A stretch of DNA of 64,000 bases from Azolla caroliniana. Lineage: Eukaryota; Polypodiophyta. Positions 21,765 through 33,310 of this stretch are shown one piece after another. The notes below the pieces were generated by a model. The model worked only from the letters and a program-made list of their open reading frames with translations. It ran no database searches and was not told the origin of the DNA. The stretch spans positions 5,518,001-5,582,000 of the forward strand of contig JBHGNT010000013.1 of NCBI GenBank assembly GCA_043228905.1, in the 5' to 3' direction. The position numbers and the translations under genes are program-made. Position 1 is the first letter of the stretch, and each line of letters opens with the position of its first letter.

Positions 21765-23418
21765 TGTGGTGAGGTTCCTCTTTTAATTACTCTACTTCAT
21801 CGATGTTTCTTCTTTATACTCGAACCGCCTTTGCCATCCGATCCACCATATTCTTCGTTCACTCTTTGCACTTCCATGATCGGTTATCATGGATCTCTTT
21901 GCTCCTCTTGAGCATAATGCTTCACTTCTTATGCATGTTCCACCTTCATCTCGGCCATGTCCTTGGTCATCGAATTTTCTTTTATCATTCTTTCTTGTTC
22001 CATGCATACCTTTCGAAGACCTTATCGAAATACTATTCTTGAGTACTCTTAGCGATTCGTTCTTTAGCGGCATGCTCTCCTCTAGGTCCTTAAGTGACCA
22101 AATCGCATGCTTCCCACTTTGTCCAATTTTGTGGTACACTCTCGTCTTGGAGTTGACTGTGACTTCTACAGTAGTATTATCCTTGTTAGATTTTGTGATC
22201 ACATCTTTCATTTCCGCTTGGCCCACTTGGCCCATATCTTTGCTTTTTGAGGTTTGCTTGGTTTTTTTGTTGCACACATTAGCTTTTGCTTTGCTTGACC
22301 TCTTTGTCGCACGCATGGACGTTCGTCGTTTTGCTTTTCTTTACATCCTTGCTGCACACATTGGCTTTAACCCTTGCTTCCTCGCCGCCATAGTCCTTCG
22401 CTTGGGTCTTACATTGGTTAATGCCCAGTCTCTCAAACGAGTGTGGAGCAATATTGTAGTTTGGCATTGCCTTTGTCGTGCTACCTTTAGCCACTTCCAC
22501 CTTATGGTTGTTCTCATCGGCATTGATCTTTGTTTCCTCAACGCCACCTTTTGTCTCTTGGGTCTTACATCGGTTAATGCCCAAGTCTCAAGAACTTTTG
22601 TGGGGAAAGTCTCTTCATGATCATCGTCTACCCTCTTCATCGTGACGTCTCCTTCTTCTTCGCATGTGTTAGCCTCGACCTTCACTTCCCCACCGCCACC
22701 TTCCTCTCTTGGGTCTCACGTTTGCTTTCCGATGCATCTGCCCAAGTCTCTAGAACAAGTGTGGAGAAAGTCTTGACACGGCCATACGCTATTGACTGGT
22801 CTTTAGCCACCTCTGACTCGATGTCGTTTCTCGTAGCTACCTCCTCGATCATGTTGACCTCACACTTTTTATCTCCCTTGATCATGCAAGCTTTGCTCAT
22901 GCTTGCACCTTCATCAATTGATGTTTCCGACACGATGTGTGTTCTGAAACATTTCCTCTTGCTTGAAGTGGCATTCGCCAGCCTCGATTCATTTGATTCA
23001 TTCTTCATCATTGTTTCTTTGCAAGATGAGAAGGTGTCTTGTTCCACACCTTCTCTCGTGGTGCTATTGTACAAAACTTGGGCCTCCGTATTGGTCATAT
23101 CAGGACTCCACCTTTGTTGGGAGGTGTCTTCTTCCTTGATAACAATTTCAATCGGTTTCGGTTCCATTATAAGATTCTCTTTGGCCTCGACTTACACCTT
23201 TAATTTCTCATATGCCTCGTTTATGAAGGCCTCTATGTCGAGTAACATTGAACCTTCCCTCTTCAAGCTCTCTTCTTTAGGTGGTTGTTTGTTGTTACTT
23301 CCTCTCCTCCTTTCACCATCCGTTGTGGGTTGTTTTGTTGTAGATGAGAATCTTGTCTTCCTCTTATCGTGTAGTTGACATACTCTTTCCACTTTATTCT
23401 CTTTTGAGGGTCACAACA
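21765..23418 (-). pseudogene. Unidentified charged, repeat-containing coding-like region of C3
   Basis: On the minus strand, sense with C3, the translation is rich in Glu, Lys, Ser and Thr. It reads IEAFINEAYEKLKV, a stop at 23194-23192, then MEPKPIEIVIKEEDTSQQ and onward with frame changes near 22.68, 22.58 and 22.3 kb. About three degenerate units of 150-160 bp lie between 22345 and 22780, each giving a LETWA/ERLG motif next to a VRPKR/KTQ motif. It starts abruptly where the integrase C-terminal domain stops matching (after WLLCRHIATTR). The plus strand is also open for 243 and 253 codons (21889-22620, 22617-23378), but those translations are hydrophobic and look like antisense of a Lys/Glu-rich frame. 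I cannot name it. Host sequence capture or a piece of another element are both possible. Confidence 0.45.
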
Positions 23419-26400
23419 ACGTGTGGTGGCGATGTGGCGACATAACAGCCAAACCATGTCCTCGACAACAAATGTCAGTGCATCCAAGTGATGTGGGTCC
23501 GCTTGATCTTTATACTGGTCACTAGCGACACTACTGACAAGGAGAGATCACAATGGACATTGTGTATAGCGTGGCCACGCCTCTCTGCCGATGGATTGAC
23601 CGAAATTGCAGCTATGGAAATGCTGAAACGAGGGTGAAAGCCATAGTTTGCAAAGAAGGGGGAAACTTTAGTTGAAGCATGAATACTATTATTGTAGGCA
23701 AATTCTGCCATTGCAAGGAAACCCACCCAATCCTCTTGTTGGTAGCTCACGGTACACCGAAGATATTTTTCGAGGATTTGGTTGACTCGTTCCATTTGTC
23801 CATCAGTTTGAGGATGGTATACTGAGGACAAGTTTACAAAAGTCCTGAATGTTTGTAGAAATTGTCGCTAGAAGTGGGAAATGAACTGAGAACCTTGATC
23901 AGAGGTGATATCCTCGGGTAAGCCATGTAATCGGACAACATTTCTAAGAAAAAGGTCAGTGGTCTCTTCCCCAGAAATGGTTTTGGAACATGGGACAAAG
24001 TGAGCCATCTTCGAAAACCGATCGACAATGACTAGCACTGTGTCATGGCCACCAACTAGAGGGAGGTCGGTGATAAAGTCCATGGATAGAGAGACCCACG
24101 ATCGACTTGGAATGGGGAGCGGATGAAGAAGACTGTATGGTAGATGAGGCATTTTAGACCAAGCACATACATCACATGTCTTGATAAACTCCTTGACAAA
24201 TTTCCAAGGTTGGGGGCCACCAAAACCCTCGAGATAGGAATTCCAGGGTTTTCCTGACCCCAAAGTGGTTGGCAAGAGGATCATCATGACAGTTTTGTAG
24301 TACCCGTGTCCGACATGATCCTTCAGGAACGTACAAGAGATGATTACGATATAGTAACCCATCACGGGTTGTAAATTGGTTGAGATATGAGCTTTTCATG
24401 CCCGAAGATGGGTCATTGATGCGGGCCATGATTTCTTTGGCGAATGGGTCTAATATGGTTGCCCTAGCGATCTCATTGAGCAAAGAATCATCATGCAATA
24501 TGCAGGTGGCAAACATCTGAAGTTGACCGGGCCGCAACAAACAATGAGACTGTTGTGAATATGCGTCATCTCTTGGGCGCAATGCAAAATCAGGATGCTG
24601 AGAGATGGCATCAGCTTTCCCATGTTGAACTCCAGGTCGAAAGAAGATCTCAAAGTCGTAGACGGCGAGAAAAGATGACCATCGTGCTTGCATCTGATTC
24701 AATGTACGACTAGTGGTGAAGTAAATTAGATTTTTGCGGGCGGTCAACACCTGGATGTGATATTGGGCTCCAGCCAAATAGGGTCGCCCTTCGGTGAAGG
24801 CAAATATGATTGCAGCAAGCTCCTTGTCATAGACCGGATAATTGATTTCCAGGGCGGTAAACTTCCAAGAGTAGAAGGCAACAGGATGTAGTGTGCCCCA
24901 TCGTCTGGTTGGGATAGGACAACTCCAATGGCAATGTCAGAGGCATTTGTTCCAACTTGGAAGGGCCTTGTCGAGTCGGGGTGGAGCAACACTAAGACTG
25001 TGAAGAAAGTTGCCTTGATGGCATCAAAAGAACTTTGCGCCGTAGAGGTCCAAAGAAATGGAGTATATTTTCTAGTAAGGATGATTAGAGGTTGCACTAA
25101 AGAGGAAAAACCATTGATAGAAATTTGCCAAACCAAGAAATGATTGTACCTCTTTCAACTGAGTAGGGACAGGCCAATCGGTGATTGCCACTACCTTGTG
25201 TGCATCCATTGTGATCCCGGAGTGTGAAATCACGTAGCCTGGGAATTTGACAGAGATCCGATCGAATTCACATTTCTCACTTTTGGCGTAAAGTCCATGT
25301 TCTCGAAGTTTGGATAGAACCAGTCGGACGTGTCGGGTGTGCTCCTCTATTTTGGAAGAAAAAACTAAAATGTCGTAAAGGTAGATCACCACGAAGTGAT
25401 CGAGATACTCTCGAAATGTATTGTTCATCATGTGTTGAAAGACCATCGGGGTGTTGGTGAGACCAAAAGGCATCACCTTGTACTCGAAATTTCCATAGCA
25501 TGTTCAAAAGGCAGTTTTCCACTCGTCTCCTGGTTTGATACGCACCAGATTGTAGGCTCCCCGAAGGTCGATTTTGGAGAAGATAGGCCTGGTTCAAAGT
25601 TAGTCAAGGAGTGTTGGAATTAAAGGCAAGGGATAATGATTACATACCATAATTTTGTTGACACCCCTATAATCCATCCATCTTCTTGACAAATAAGATT
25701 GGGGCCCCAGACAGTGATTTGGAGGGTTGAATGAAGCCCTTGGCAAGGTTTTCATCCAGATATGTGCGAAGAGCCTCAAGTTCGGGTTCAGATAGCCCAT
25801 AGATGGGCCCAAATGGTGGATGTGAGCCATCTTGGAGTTCGATTGGGCAATCATAGGGGCAATGTACTGGTAACCGATCTGCATTTCCCTTTTTGAACAT
25901 GTCCAAAAAATCGCTATATCTTGCGGGCAAATTGGTGACAGGAGTAGAGACATCCTATGACACAATGGGCATAGAAGTGACCACGCTAGAATCGACCACA
26001 ACGGAATCGGCAACATTCGAGGTTGAGTTGAAAGCAGAAGAATGTGCACACAAGCTGAAAGTAGCTCCCCCACACGTAACGGTGTTTGTGGAAGACACCC
26101 GCGCTGGTGTTTGTGGAAAGATGATGGAGTGGCTACACCAATCCATCATCAGATTGTGTGTTTCCAATCAAGAGAGCCTTAAAACAATCGGATGTGGAGG
26201 GGGTCGCAATGAGATAGAATGCTAATACCTCTTGGTGGAACCTGACTTGAAGTACTAACGGGACAGTGGCTTCAGTAACCGCCCCCGAAGAGAGAACCGG
26301 TCCGTTGATAACTTCAATGGATATGGGTTGTGTTGTGCGGACAGTGGGGATTTTATGTGCTCGAACGAACACGATATCGATGAAACAAGTAGATGCACCA

Positions 26401-27462
26401 AAATCGAGCAAGGCATGGGATTTTATTGAAATAGACCCAAAACAAAAACTTGCTTGCAAAGTAAAACCTCCTGTTGGCATGCCTGAATTGTAGGCGCACA
26501 GAGAAGTAGGTTGACGGGAATTGTCCGGTAGCATGGCTCCTATTGCAACCAAACTTGCTCGTTTTCCTATTGTCCAAAAACCGCCGCAAGACATGCACGA
26601 TCATTTTCTTTTTGTCGAGAAACCTCTGCAAGACGTGCCCGATGGGATTGATGACGAGGGCTGCGCATCGGGCAGTGGCGGATGATATGGCCGGGGGTAC
26701 CACAATAGAAGTAGAGGCCATTGTCCCGTCGATGTTGCCGTTGGACATCGGTTAATGGTTGGGACCGAGCATGGTCGATCTCCATTGGAGTACAAGGGTC
26801 AACCTCCATCGGAGATTACCTAGGACAATGATGCGGGCTCCGGAAAGTTTAAGAGAAGATTTTTAACAACATTTCTGAGGCCTCGACGAAACTGTTCACA
26901 TAAAGCTTGGTCATCCTAGCGGACATCGCACGCGATCTGACGAAACTCTAAAGCATAGATGAAAGTGGGAAGAGAGCCTTGTTGTAAGGAATAGAGTTTC
27001 GTGAGTGTCATTCATCACCAATCTGTCTCTTAGGATGTGGCTTCAAGCTCCGCAAGGAAGGCAGGAAACTTGTCTAAGAGTGGGGATGATGTCTCCATCA
27101 ATAGTGCAAACCACGCGTGTGCCGGCCCCGAGAGAAGGTTGCCAACAAGGCCAACCCGAGAGAATCACTAGCATAACGTTGGGGTTGTAAGCGGATGATA
27201 AGCCGAATTTGATTGATGAAGCCACGAAGATGCGCCCTCGAGTCGTTGAATTTGTCAGGTAGACTAACATTAGGTTCAATGAAATATGAATGGGAAGAGG
27301 ACGGGGTTGGGTTAGGTGCTAATGGAAGGTGAGGCTCAATAGGTGGAGGGTTGTTGGCTATGCTATTTTGAAGCTCTCACAATGATTGATGAAGGCTTTC
27401 ATTTTCTAATTGAAGTTGTTCCAAGGCTGCCATTACTTGGCTTAAGGCCGAGTCGGACATGG
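23419..27462 (-). pseudogene. gag-pol: gag-pol of chromovirus C3, decayed
   Basis: Element order runs from right to left. gag starts near 27462 (MSDSALSQVMAALEQLQLENES) and has a knuckle YFYCGTPGHIIRHC near 26.7 kb with its first Cys lost. Protease near 26.41 kb reads LLDFGAS, where the family has DSGA or DTGA. RT near 25.9-25.2 kb includes MPFGLTNTP and IYLYDILVFSS, in which the first Asp of the usual LDD is Tyr. RNase H lies near 25.0-24.6 kb, and integrase from about 24.35 to 23.42 kb includes CDVCAWSK, DFITDLP, TSDQGSQF and QMERVN. The reading frame is broken several times. RT with Tyr for Asp cannot be catalytic by what is known of the family. Confidence 0.85.
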
Positions 27463-27486
27463 TAACATGAAGGAAGGTGAACAAAC

Positions 27487-27625
27487 TGTCACGGGTGGGT
27501 AGATGAGGATAGGGACAAGTAGGCGAGCTAAATATTAAGAGAGAGCGAAAGATAGATAGATAGATAGATAGGGAGAGAGCATAGACAAGAGAACAAGAGA
27601 GAGAAAAGAAAGAAAGAAAGAAAGA
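27487..27625 (-). repeat. 5' LTR of C3, inner part (left of the LINE)
   Basis: Starts TGTCACGGGTGGGTAG on the plus strand and matches 10467-10590 with few differences, including the GATAGATA microsatellite, which is longer here. It ends in (GAAA)n at the LINE junction. Confidence 0.8.
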
Positions 27626-30596
27626 TATATTAATGTCTTCTAAGGCCAAAATTGGCCCATGAGACAAATGGTTTACAACAAAAAATGGGATATTTACCCA
27701 TTCATCGAAAGTAAAAAAATAAAAAAAAGATAAAAATGGAGTTTAAGCTAAATAATTCTAGTAGAATAACAAACATGTTCTATAAAAAACATGTTCTAAA
27801 ATGATGTTACACTAGGCCTAATTTCACTTCCATCCAAGTCTCTCAAAGAGAAGTAGGAGGTCAAAGGGTTTTGATGTGAATGTGGCTCGGGACCCCAATG
27901 TAAAAGGTACCCCAACCATAGCTTCTAGTCGACGTAGCTCACGTTCCCTTTTCTTCTTAATCATTTCTACTCCACATCGACTTGCTTTGAAGCCCAACAT
28001 CCGACGGCGTTTGGTTTTTCTTTGCATTTTTTCTTCCTCGAGAGAGAGGCCGAGCGATGTAAGTGTATCCACATTCATCGTATCCCCTTGTTCCTGAAAA
28101 ATTACACTAGTTACATGTTGATGAGAAGTAAAAGGGTTATGGTTAACACTTTGTAATTTATTCTCCCTATGTTGTTTTAGCTCTAATATATACCTACCTA
28201 GTCTCTGTACATCTGGGGTATCTAATAGTTTGGAGAGGGTGGGGGAGGGTCCTAATATGTCTTGGTATTCCGCTCGTATCTCGACATAAGTTGGACACTT
28301 GCATGTGAAGTGATACTCATCCTCTATCTCTATGTGGCACAACCTACATAGCCTTTCCTCTCTAGGGACTCTATTAGCCTGACCATTCTCAATATCAAGT
28401 TGGTGAGATGATATACTAAGCTATCCAATGCGCACCCTTAGTGCATTTGATAAGAATGTATCTAGATATCATGGTTGTGTAATAAAACCTAACTTAGAGA
28501 AGTGCAAGAAGTGTTCCGTATAGTACAACATTTTAGATGAGAGTGGCTCTCGTGGGGTGATCCATTTATGTTGAGTGTAAATTTGCCATATTTCTTGGCG
28601 TATCACTTTATTGCATTCTTCATGAGAGATTAGAGTTTGTTTAGTCCCAACTCACCACAATGTCTATTCCGTTTGTAAGTAACCAACTCACCACAATGCT
28701 ATACCAAGAACTAGTGTCTCCAAACGCATATAGGGATTGGGATGCCTCAAAGGCTTGACGAGATATCCTACCTTGTGGTTGGCTATGTATTCGATGATAA
28801 AAACTACCACTTGGAAAAGTGCTTCTACTAACATCCGGGGCAGATAGAACTCTGCTCTAATAATGTCGTCTGGTACTGTCGATTTGCTTCGGAGTTGACG
28901 TGATAACATCATCACCAAAGGTCTCTTTAATTGTTTCCACATGAAAGATGGTAGACTTGGAGCCCATACTACTGATGCATACATTAGGGAAGGGGTCACT
29001 AATGAGTCGAAGAGCCATCCCTTATTCCGTGGCTCTTGAAAGTATGCCTAGTGGCATTGTCTCTCTAAGAGTGAGAGGGATGCATTCCCTCTCGTTAGCC
29101 TATCTTTGGCTCCCCGGGTCATCAAGAATTTACCTGAATGAGCACTAAAAGTAACTCCCAAGTATACATATGATCCAACTACCTCAACTGGTTTATCAGA
29201 GAGGATTAGATGACATTTACTCCTAACTCGAGACGATGTATGAAAGATAAGGACTCTGGTTTTCGCTAGATTCACTACCAATCCTCATTGTGTACAAAAG
29301 TTATCTAAGGCATTAAGATGTTTTTGTAGGTCATGTTTGGGCTCCGAGAGCAAGAAAATGTCGTCTTGCATAGAGTAAGATACAAACTTACCTCCCTTAT
29401 GATCAATAAAATCAATGATCTCATCAATGTAGATCCCAAATAGAGTTGGTGATAGGGGGCAACCCTGTTTTACACCAATAGTGTTGGTGAAACAATCGGA
29501 TAGGTGACCTGGGCATCTTATGCACCCAAAGACTTGCTCATATATGGCATAAATGGCCCAAATCATGTCATTTGGTATCTCCAAGCTTTTAAGTCTATCA
29601 AACAACCTCTCCCTAGGAACTGTGTCAAAGGCTTTGCAGAAGTCCACAAAGCAACAATATAGTTTCTTCTTACGAGCCTTCGTCTGGTCAATTAAGCACC
29701 TAAGTGTAAAGATATGTTCAATAGTGAAGAAGGCTCGTCTAAAGACAACTTGCTCATGTGCTCCGTTTCCATTACTGCACCATATAGTTTGGCGGGCGTA
29801 TGACCTATCATAATGGTCCTATATGCATTTGGGTCCATTGGCTCCATTGGCTCCTGGCCTTTATGTATAGGGGCCACTGTGTTCATGGTCCATTGTGGTG
29901 GAAAACCCTCAGCGAGGGCATGGTTGAAGATTAGAGTGAGAAAGGGGGCTAAGCACTCTCGAGCATATATGATGTGCTCGACTCACAATCATATGTGGTC
30001 CATGGATTTCCTATGTTGTAATTTTTTTATGACCTTCGTGACCCTAGAGGTCCTGAAAAGTGTCCCCATGGTAGGTCGAGGTGTGAAAGGCATTGGAATA
30101 GGTGGTTGGCTCGGGACATGGTAGAGTCTCTTGATATATGTGTGCCAAATATTGGGATCCTCGATGGGTGTTTGAGGTCTCGGTTCCCGTAGTCTCTTCC
30201 ATGCAAGAGCAGGGTCCTTACTCATGAGCATGTGGTAGAGTTCCCAATATTGGGATGCTTCCCAAGCTCGTCTTTTACGACATGCCATCTTGCACATCTG
30301 TTTGCGAGCCTGTACTGAGGAAATAGGATCACTAAGTCACAACACTTTAAGTTGACTATACAGCTATCCACAATCCTCATCATACCACTTGTTTTGTGGC
30401 ATAGACCCTATTCTACTATGATTGGAGTGTTTCATGTGTGGCAAACTACTAATTGTTGCTGAGTGAAGGATGTGTGTGAGTTCTGTAGTGAGGTTCTCTA
30501 AAGGCAAGGAAGAATCAAAAGAGGAGAGAATCTGATTGCCTTGAACATGTTGGGAGTAGATATCAGCGAGCTCATGCGTGAAATGTATTATGGTGG
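27626..30596 (-). mobile_element. LINE (non-LTR retrotransposon), 5'-truncated
   Basis: Inserted in the 5' LTR of C3. The LTR match stops at about 27610-27640 and resumes at GCAAGAACTAAATTATG (30597). In LINE sense the 3' end runs into (TTTC)n rather than poly(A). No endonuclease domain is present; the element starts in the linker before RT. The exact ends are blurred by the microsatellite. Confidence 0.8.
27824..30590 (-). pseudogene. LINE ORF2 remnant: RT and C-terminal zinc finger
   Basis: Minus-strand pieces in several frames, in order: linker with NKWYDEDCG (about 30370); KSMDHI (about 29990); RT with VAPIHKG and YRTIMIGHTPAKLYGAV (29886-29770); FVDFCKAFDTVPRERLFDRL and GVKQGCPLSPTLFGIYIDE (29650-29420); an SMQDD box (29370), where the family usually has YADD or FADD; thumb segments with LGVTFS (29160) and MTPSLMYASVVWAPSLP (28999); and a terminal Cys/His finger CHIEIEDEYHFTCKCP (28340). 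Stops and frameshifts make it dead. The two catalytic Asp of the last RT box remain. Confidence 0.8.
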
Positions 30597-30800
30597 CAAG
30601 AACTAAATTATGCTTCCGTAACTGGTGTTGCTCACCTTGATTGTAATCAAGGTGCATCGAAGTATTTATACAAGAATGTGGTGGTATGCATGTAAGCTAG
30701 GAAACATCTAAAGAGTGCATGGAAACTTCTAGAGAGTGCATGACACTACATTCTCTAGAAGTTTCTTGAAAGTTGTAGTGATTAACTTACAATATAATAA
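30597..30800 (-). repeat. 5' LTR of C3, outer part (right of the LINE), truncated
   Basis: Matches 10590-10760 of the 3' LTR, including the minus-strand TATAAATA box, with a 27-bp insertion and a short tandem duplication of the AGAGTGCATG stretch. Similarity stops near 30800; the rest of the 1.25-kb LTR is absent. Confidence 0.7.
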
Positions 30801-30822
30801 GTATACAATACAATAATGCATA

Positions 30823-30897
30823 GATGGATGTAGCTCAATTGGTAAGGTTGCCCAATAAGACTAGGAGGTCATGGGTTCAACCCTTTACATTCCATTG
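30823..30897 (+). other. tRNA-like sequence (possible SINE head)
   Basis: TAGCTCAATTGG at 30831-30842 is a good A box and GGTTCAACCC at 30874-30883 a good B box, 43 bases apart. The D and T stems do not pair well, so it is not an intact tRNA gene. It abuts the point where the C3 LTR match ends. Confidence 0.5.
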
Positions 30898-31782
30898 TCT
30901 CTATGACAATCAGTCCCTACGTCCTACGCACTACGCAAATCCCCTTAAGTCACACTTTTGGCACGCTTGGTGATCTGTGAATCCTCACAGTCGAGCATCA
31001 AGGAATGGATGTCTAGCCACCGACATACTAGAGAACCCACTAGACAAAATCGACCACAAACCCAGATACGTCACTCGACAAACAAAAGAACAGGCTACAC
31101 GAAAACCTTGCCTTAATGACTGCGCCCCGTGTCCCCCCGAGGCTACGGTTGAATCCATGCTTACACAACAAAGCGGCATCCAGCAGGAAGCCCTATCGCC
31201 ACCAAATCAAGCTAGTGTTACAAAGTCTCACAAGCAGCCCCATCCTGATAGCAGTAATAGCCCGGACACAATCGTCACAACTAGCATGGCTTTTTCGTAT
31301 TCCCTTTTCAATGACGAATGTTGTAGGTTTTAGGGTTAGGGTATGATAGATTATTATGATAATGATTATTAGTGATGGAGATAGACATGGTGTAATAGTG
31401 AAGATGATGGAGAGTATGATGGTGAGAGAGATCATGAAGATGTTGACAAGCATTGAGAAACATTGCGGGGTGGGGGGTGGTGCCTAGAATGGCTCCACCC
31501 TCCTCCCAAGGGGGTTCAACATTAGGGAGAGTGAAGAGAAAGAGATTATGAGAGAGAGAGATTGAGAGAGAAATTTCCATTGTATTCATTCATTCCCCAT
31601 ATGGGGTTAAATAGATACAAAGGGGTTGATACACAAAGGTGTAAGCCCTCTTGGCATTCACACCTAGTCACTAACTCACACCTCTTTGTATCCACCACAC
31701 TCACACTTACATTCACACTCATAATCGTATAACATTACATCTTTCAGCCTCATCACACTTATCAATCACCCGTACATCTCGT
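30898..31782. other. Unassigned repeat-like stretch
   Basis: No convincing coding. 30915-30943 (CCTACGTCCTACGCACTACG and on) nearly matches 59590-59618 inside the LTR of chromovirus C5, suggesting a shared LTR-derived piece. 31319-31739 starts TGTTGTAGG and ends ATTACA and has purine-rich GAGAGA tracts; it could be a solo LTR, but no target duplication is visible. Confidence 0.3.
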
Positions 31783-32347
31783 ATGGTAACAACAAAACCG
31801 ACGCTGAAAGCCACATTCGGTCATTCCTTAACATTTGGAATGCTAATCACATGGCACAATGACTTCCGGAAGCGGAAGCGCATGCATCAAAGATCACCGA
31901 GTTCGGAATAACCTTCCATGGTCGCACTGCCCGTTGGCATTCCCAGCTCAATATCACGTCGTTTCCGACGTTCGACCAACTTCAATCGTCATTCTTGCGA
32001 TTCTTCCATAGCAGTATTCCGCGGCGCGAGATTATCAGCCAATTTTATACCATCAAGCAGTCTCCAAAAGAGTCCGTAGCGGATTTTAGTCTACAAATTC
32101 AGAGCCTGCATCGACAGCTCATACGCATCCCGATGGAGGAATACGCTAACAACGCAACACAGTCTTTGGAGGGTGAAACGGCGGATATGGTTATCGAGCA
32201 GGCATTACAACTTGAATTAGAATACGAGGATGAAGGGTTGTCCATGGCATCGCTCCGGCAAGCATTGCCCTAGGATGAGGAGTATCGATTCCACCAGGCA
32301 ATTCAATCCACAATTTGCCTGAACTCAAGGCACTCCACGGTGGATTG
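31783..32347 (+). pseudogene. gag: Tat-type gag relic
   Basis: The translation (SFLNIWNANHMAQ, ITEFGITFHGRTARWHSQL, FLRFFHSSIP, FYTIKQ, LHRQLIRIP) aligns with the capsid-type region of T1 and T2 gag but is clearly more distant, so it is a third subfamily. Stops: TGA near 31859 and TAG near 32272. It is cut off by the LTR-like sequence starting at 32348. Confidence 0.75.
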
Positions 32348-32568
32348 TGTTAGGAAACAGGTCCCTCCAAATGGGAAGAGAAGAGCTATGTGGATGAGGA
32401 ACTTGGCCGAGGCTGATACCTAAATCCTGTATGTTATCCGTGGGATTATACATGTATGAGTTTATAAGTGATGGAACGTGATAAGTACAAAGTCTTTTTA
32501 TTAATAGCCATGTGTAAGTGTATGTGCAATTGTGCACATGAGTGAGTGTGAGTATAGCATGCCCAACA
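32348..32568 (+). repeat. Short LTR-like sequence of TGTTRGGA type
   Basis: 221 bp from TGTTAGGAAACAGGTCCCTCC to GCCCAACA. The start is the same as in other copia LTRs here (7516 reversed, 52485, 61759). Interrupts the Tat gag relic. Confidence 0.5.
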
Positions 32569-33310
32569 ACCAACCCCTTTGAGAAGAAGTCGAGCAACTA
32601 CACATGGCGGAGAGTGCAAGAAATGGCGACAATGATGTGTGCAAAATGATGATAATGATGATGATGGTCATGAAGATAACAACAACGAAGAAAATGACCA
32701 GGAGTACAGAAAAAGGAAGATGGCCCATCTATGGAGTTATGCTTCAACTTCATCGATGCTCACTAACACAATCTCTTATGCCTCTGTGGTTCTTGATGAT
32801 ATTTGTATATCTTCAATAACAATAGTAGTAGTAGTAACAACAATAACATTCTCCTTTATATTACCCTCTTTCATTTCATATCTTCCTCAAGAACTTCATT
32901 AGAAGTGATCGTTATGTCTTCTAATATCTTGTTTTATTCCTCATTCATGACTGTTTCGAGCTCTACATCCTTGACCTCCTCAATAACGGCCTCGGTTCCA
33001 ATTTCCTTTACTTCCTCCGCCTTCTTCACATCACCAGAAGTCTATGTATCATCAAATACATTAATCTTGATTTCTTCCAATTTTATGATAGCAATTTCTT
33101 CCACAACACTTTTGTCTTCATCATCAACTCTTGAATTTTCATATAAACCTTATGGCTATAAAACAAAAGAAACTAGGATTAGAACAAAGAACAAAACAAC
33201 TAATCAATCTAATTTAAATGATAAATGCACATAGAATACTCACTTTTGAAACTCTGCCACCATTTCGTCGAGGTTGAATTACTTGGCGGCGACACTTGAC
33301 AATACAGATA
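32569..33310. other. Unassigned AT-rich stretch
   Basis: Contains ATGATG- and AACAAT-type simple sequence (32643-32850) and nothing I can recognise as coding. It abuts the truncated 3' side of copia E. Confidence 0.3.

Larger units (their letters stand above)
10467..30800 (-). mobile_element. Chromovirus C3, minus strand, split by T2 and a LINE
   Basis: In element sense: 5' LTR (about 30800-30597 and 27625-27487, with the LINE between), gag (27462-26600), protease, RT, RNase H, integrase to 23419, an unidentified charged region (23418-21765), T2 inserted at CCAAT, a G-rich tract (11721-11733), and the 3' LTR (11720-10467). The two LTRs match over about 280 bp, starting with TGTCACGG on the plus strand. 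The 5' LTR lacks the remaining 0.96 kb, so that end is truncated. Linking the two LTRs to one element rests on this match, the shared strand and the interruption by T2. Confidence 0.75.

Noticed and set aside
21889-23378. Two long plus-strand open frames (243 and 253 codons) in the C3 3' region
   Set aside because: The translations are Ser/Leu/Phe-rich without domains, as expected opposite a Lys/Glu-rich frame, and they oppose the strand of C3. Kept only as a remark, since both strands are open.
30823-30897. Functional tRNA gene
   Set aside because: A and B boxes are good, but the D and T stems do not pair and the acceptor stem is imperfect.
31319-31739. Confident solo LTR
   Set aside because: TG...CA ends only; the flanks ACGAA and TCTTT differ and no related copy is in the window.
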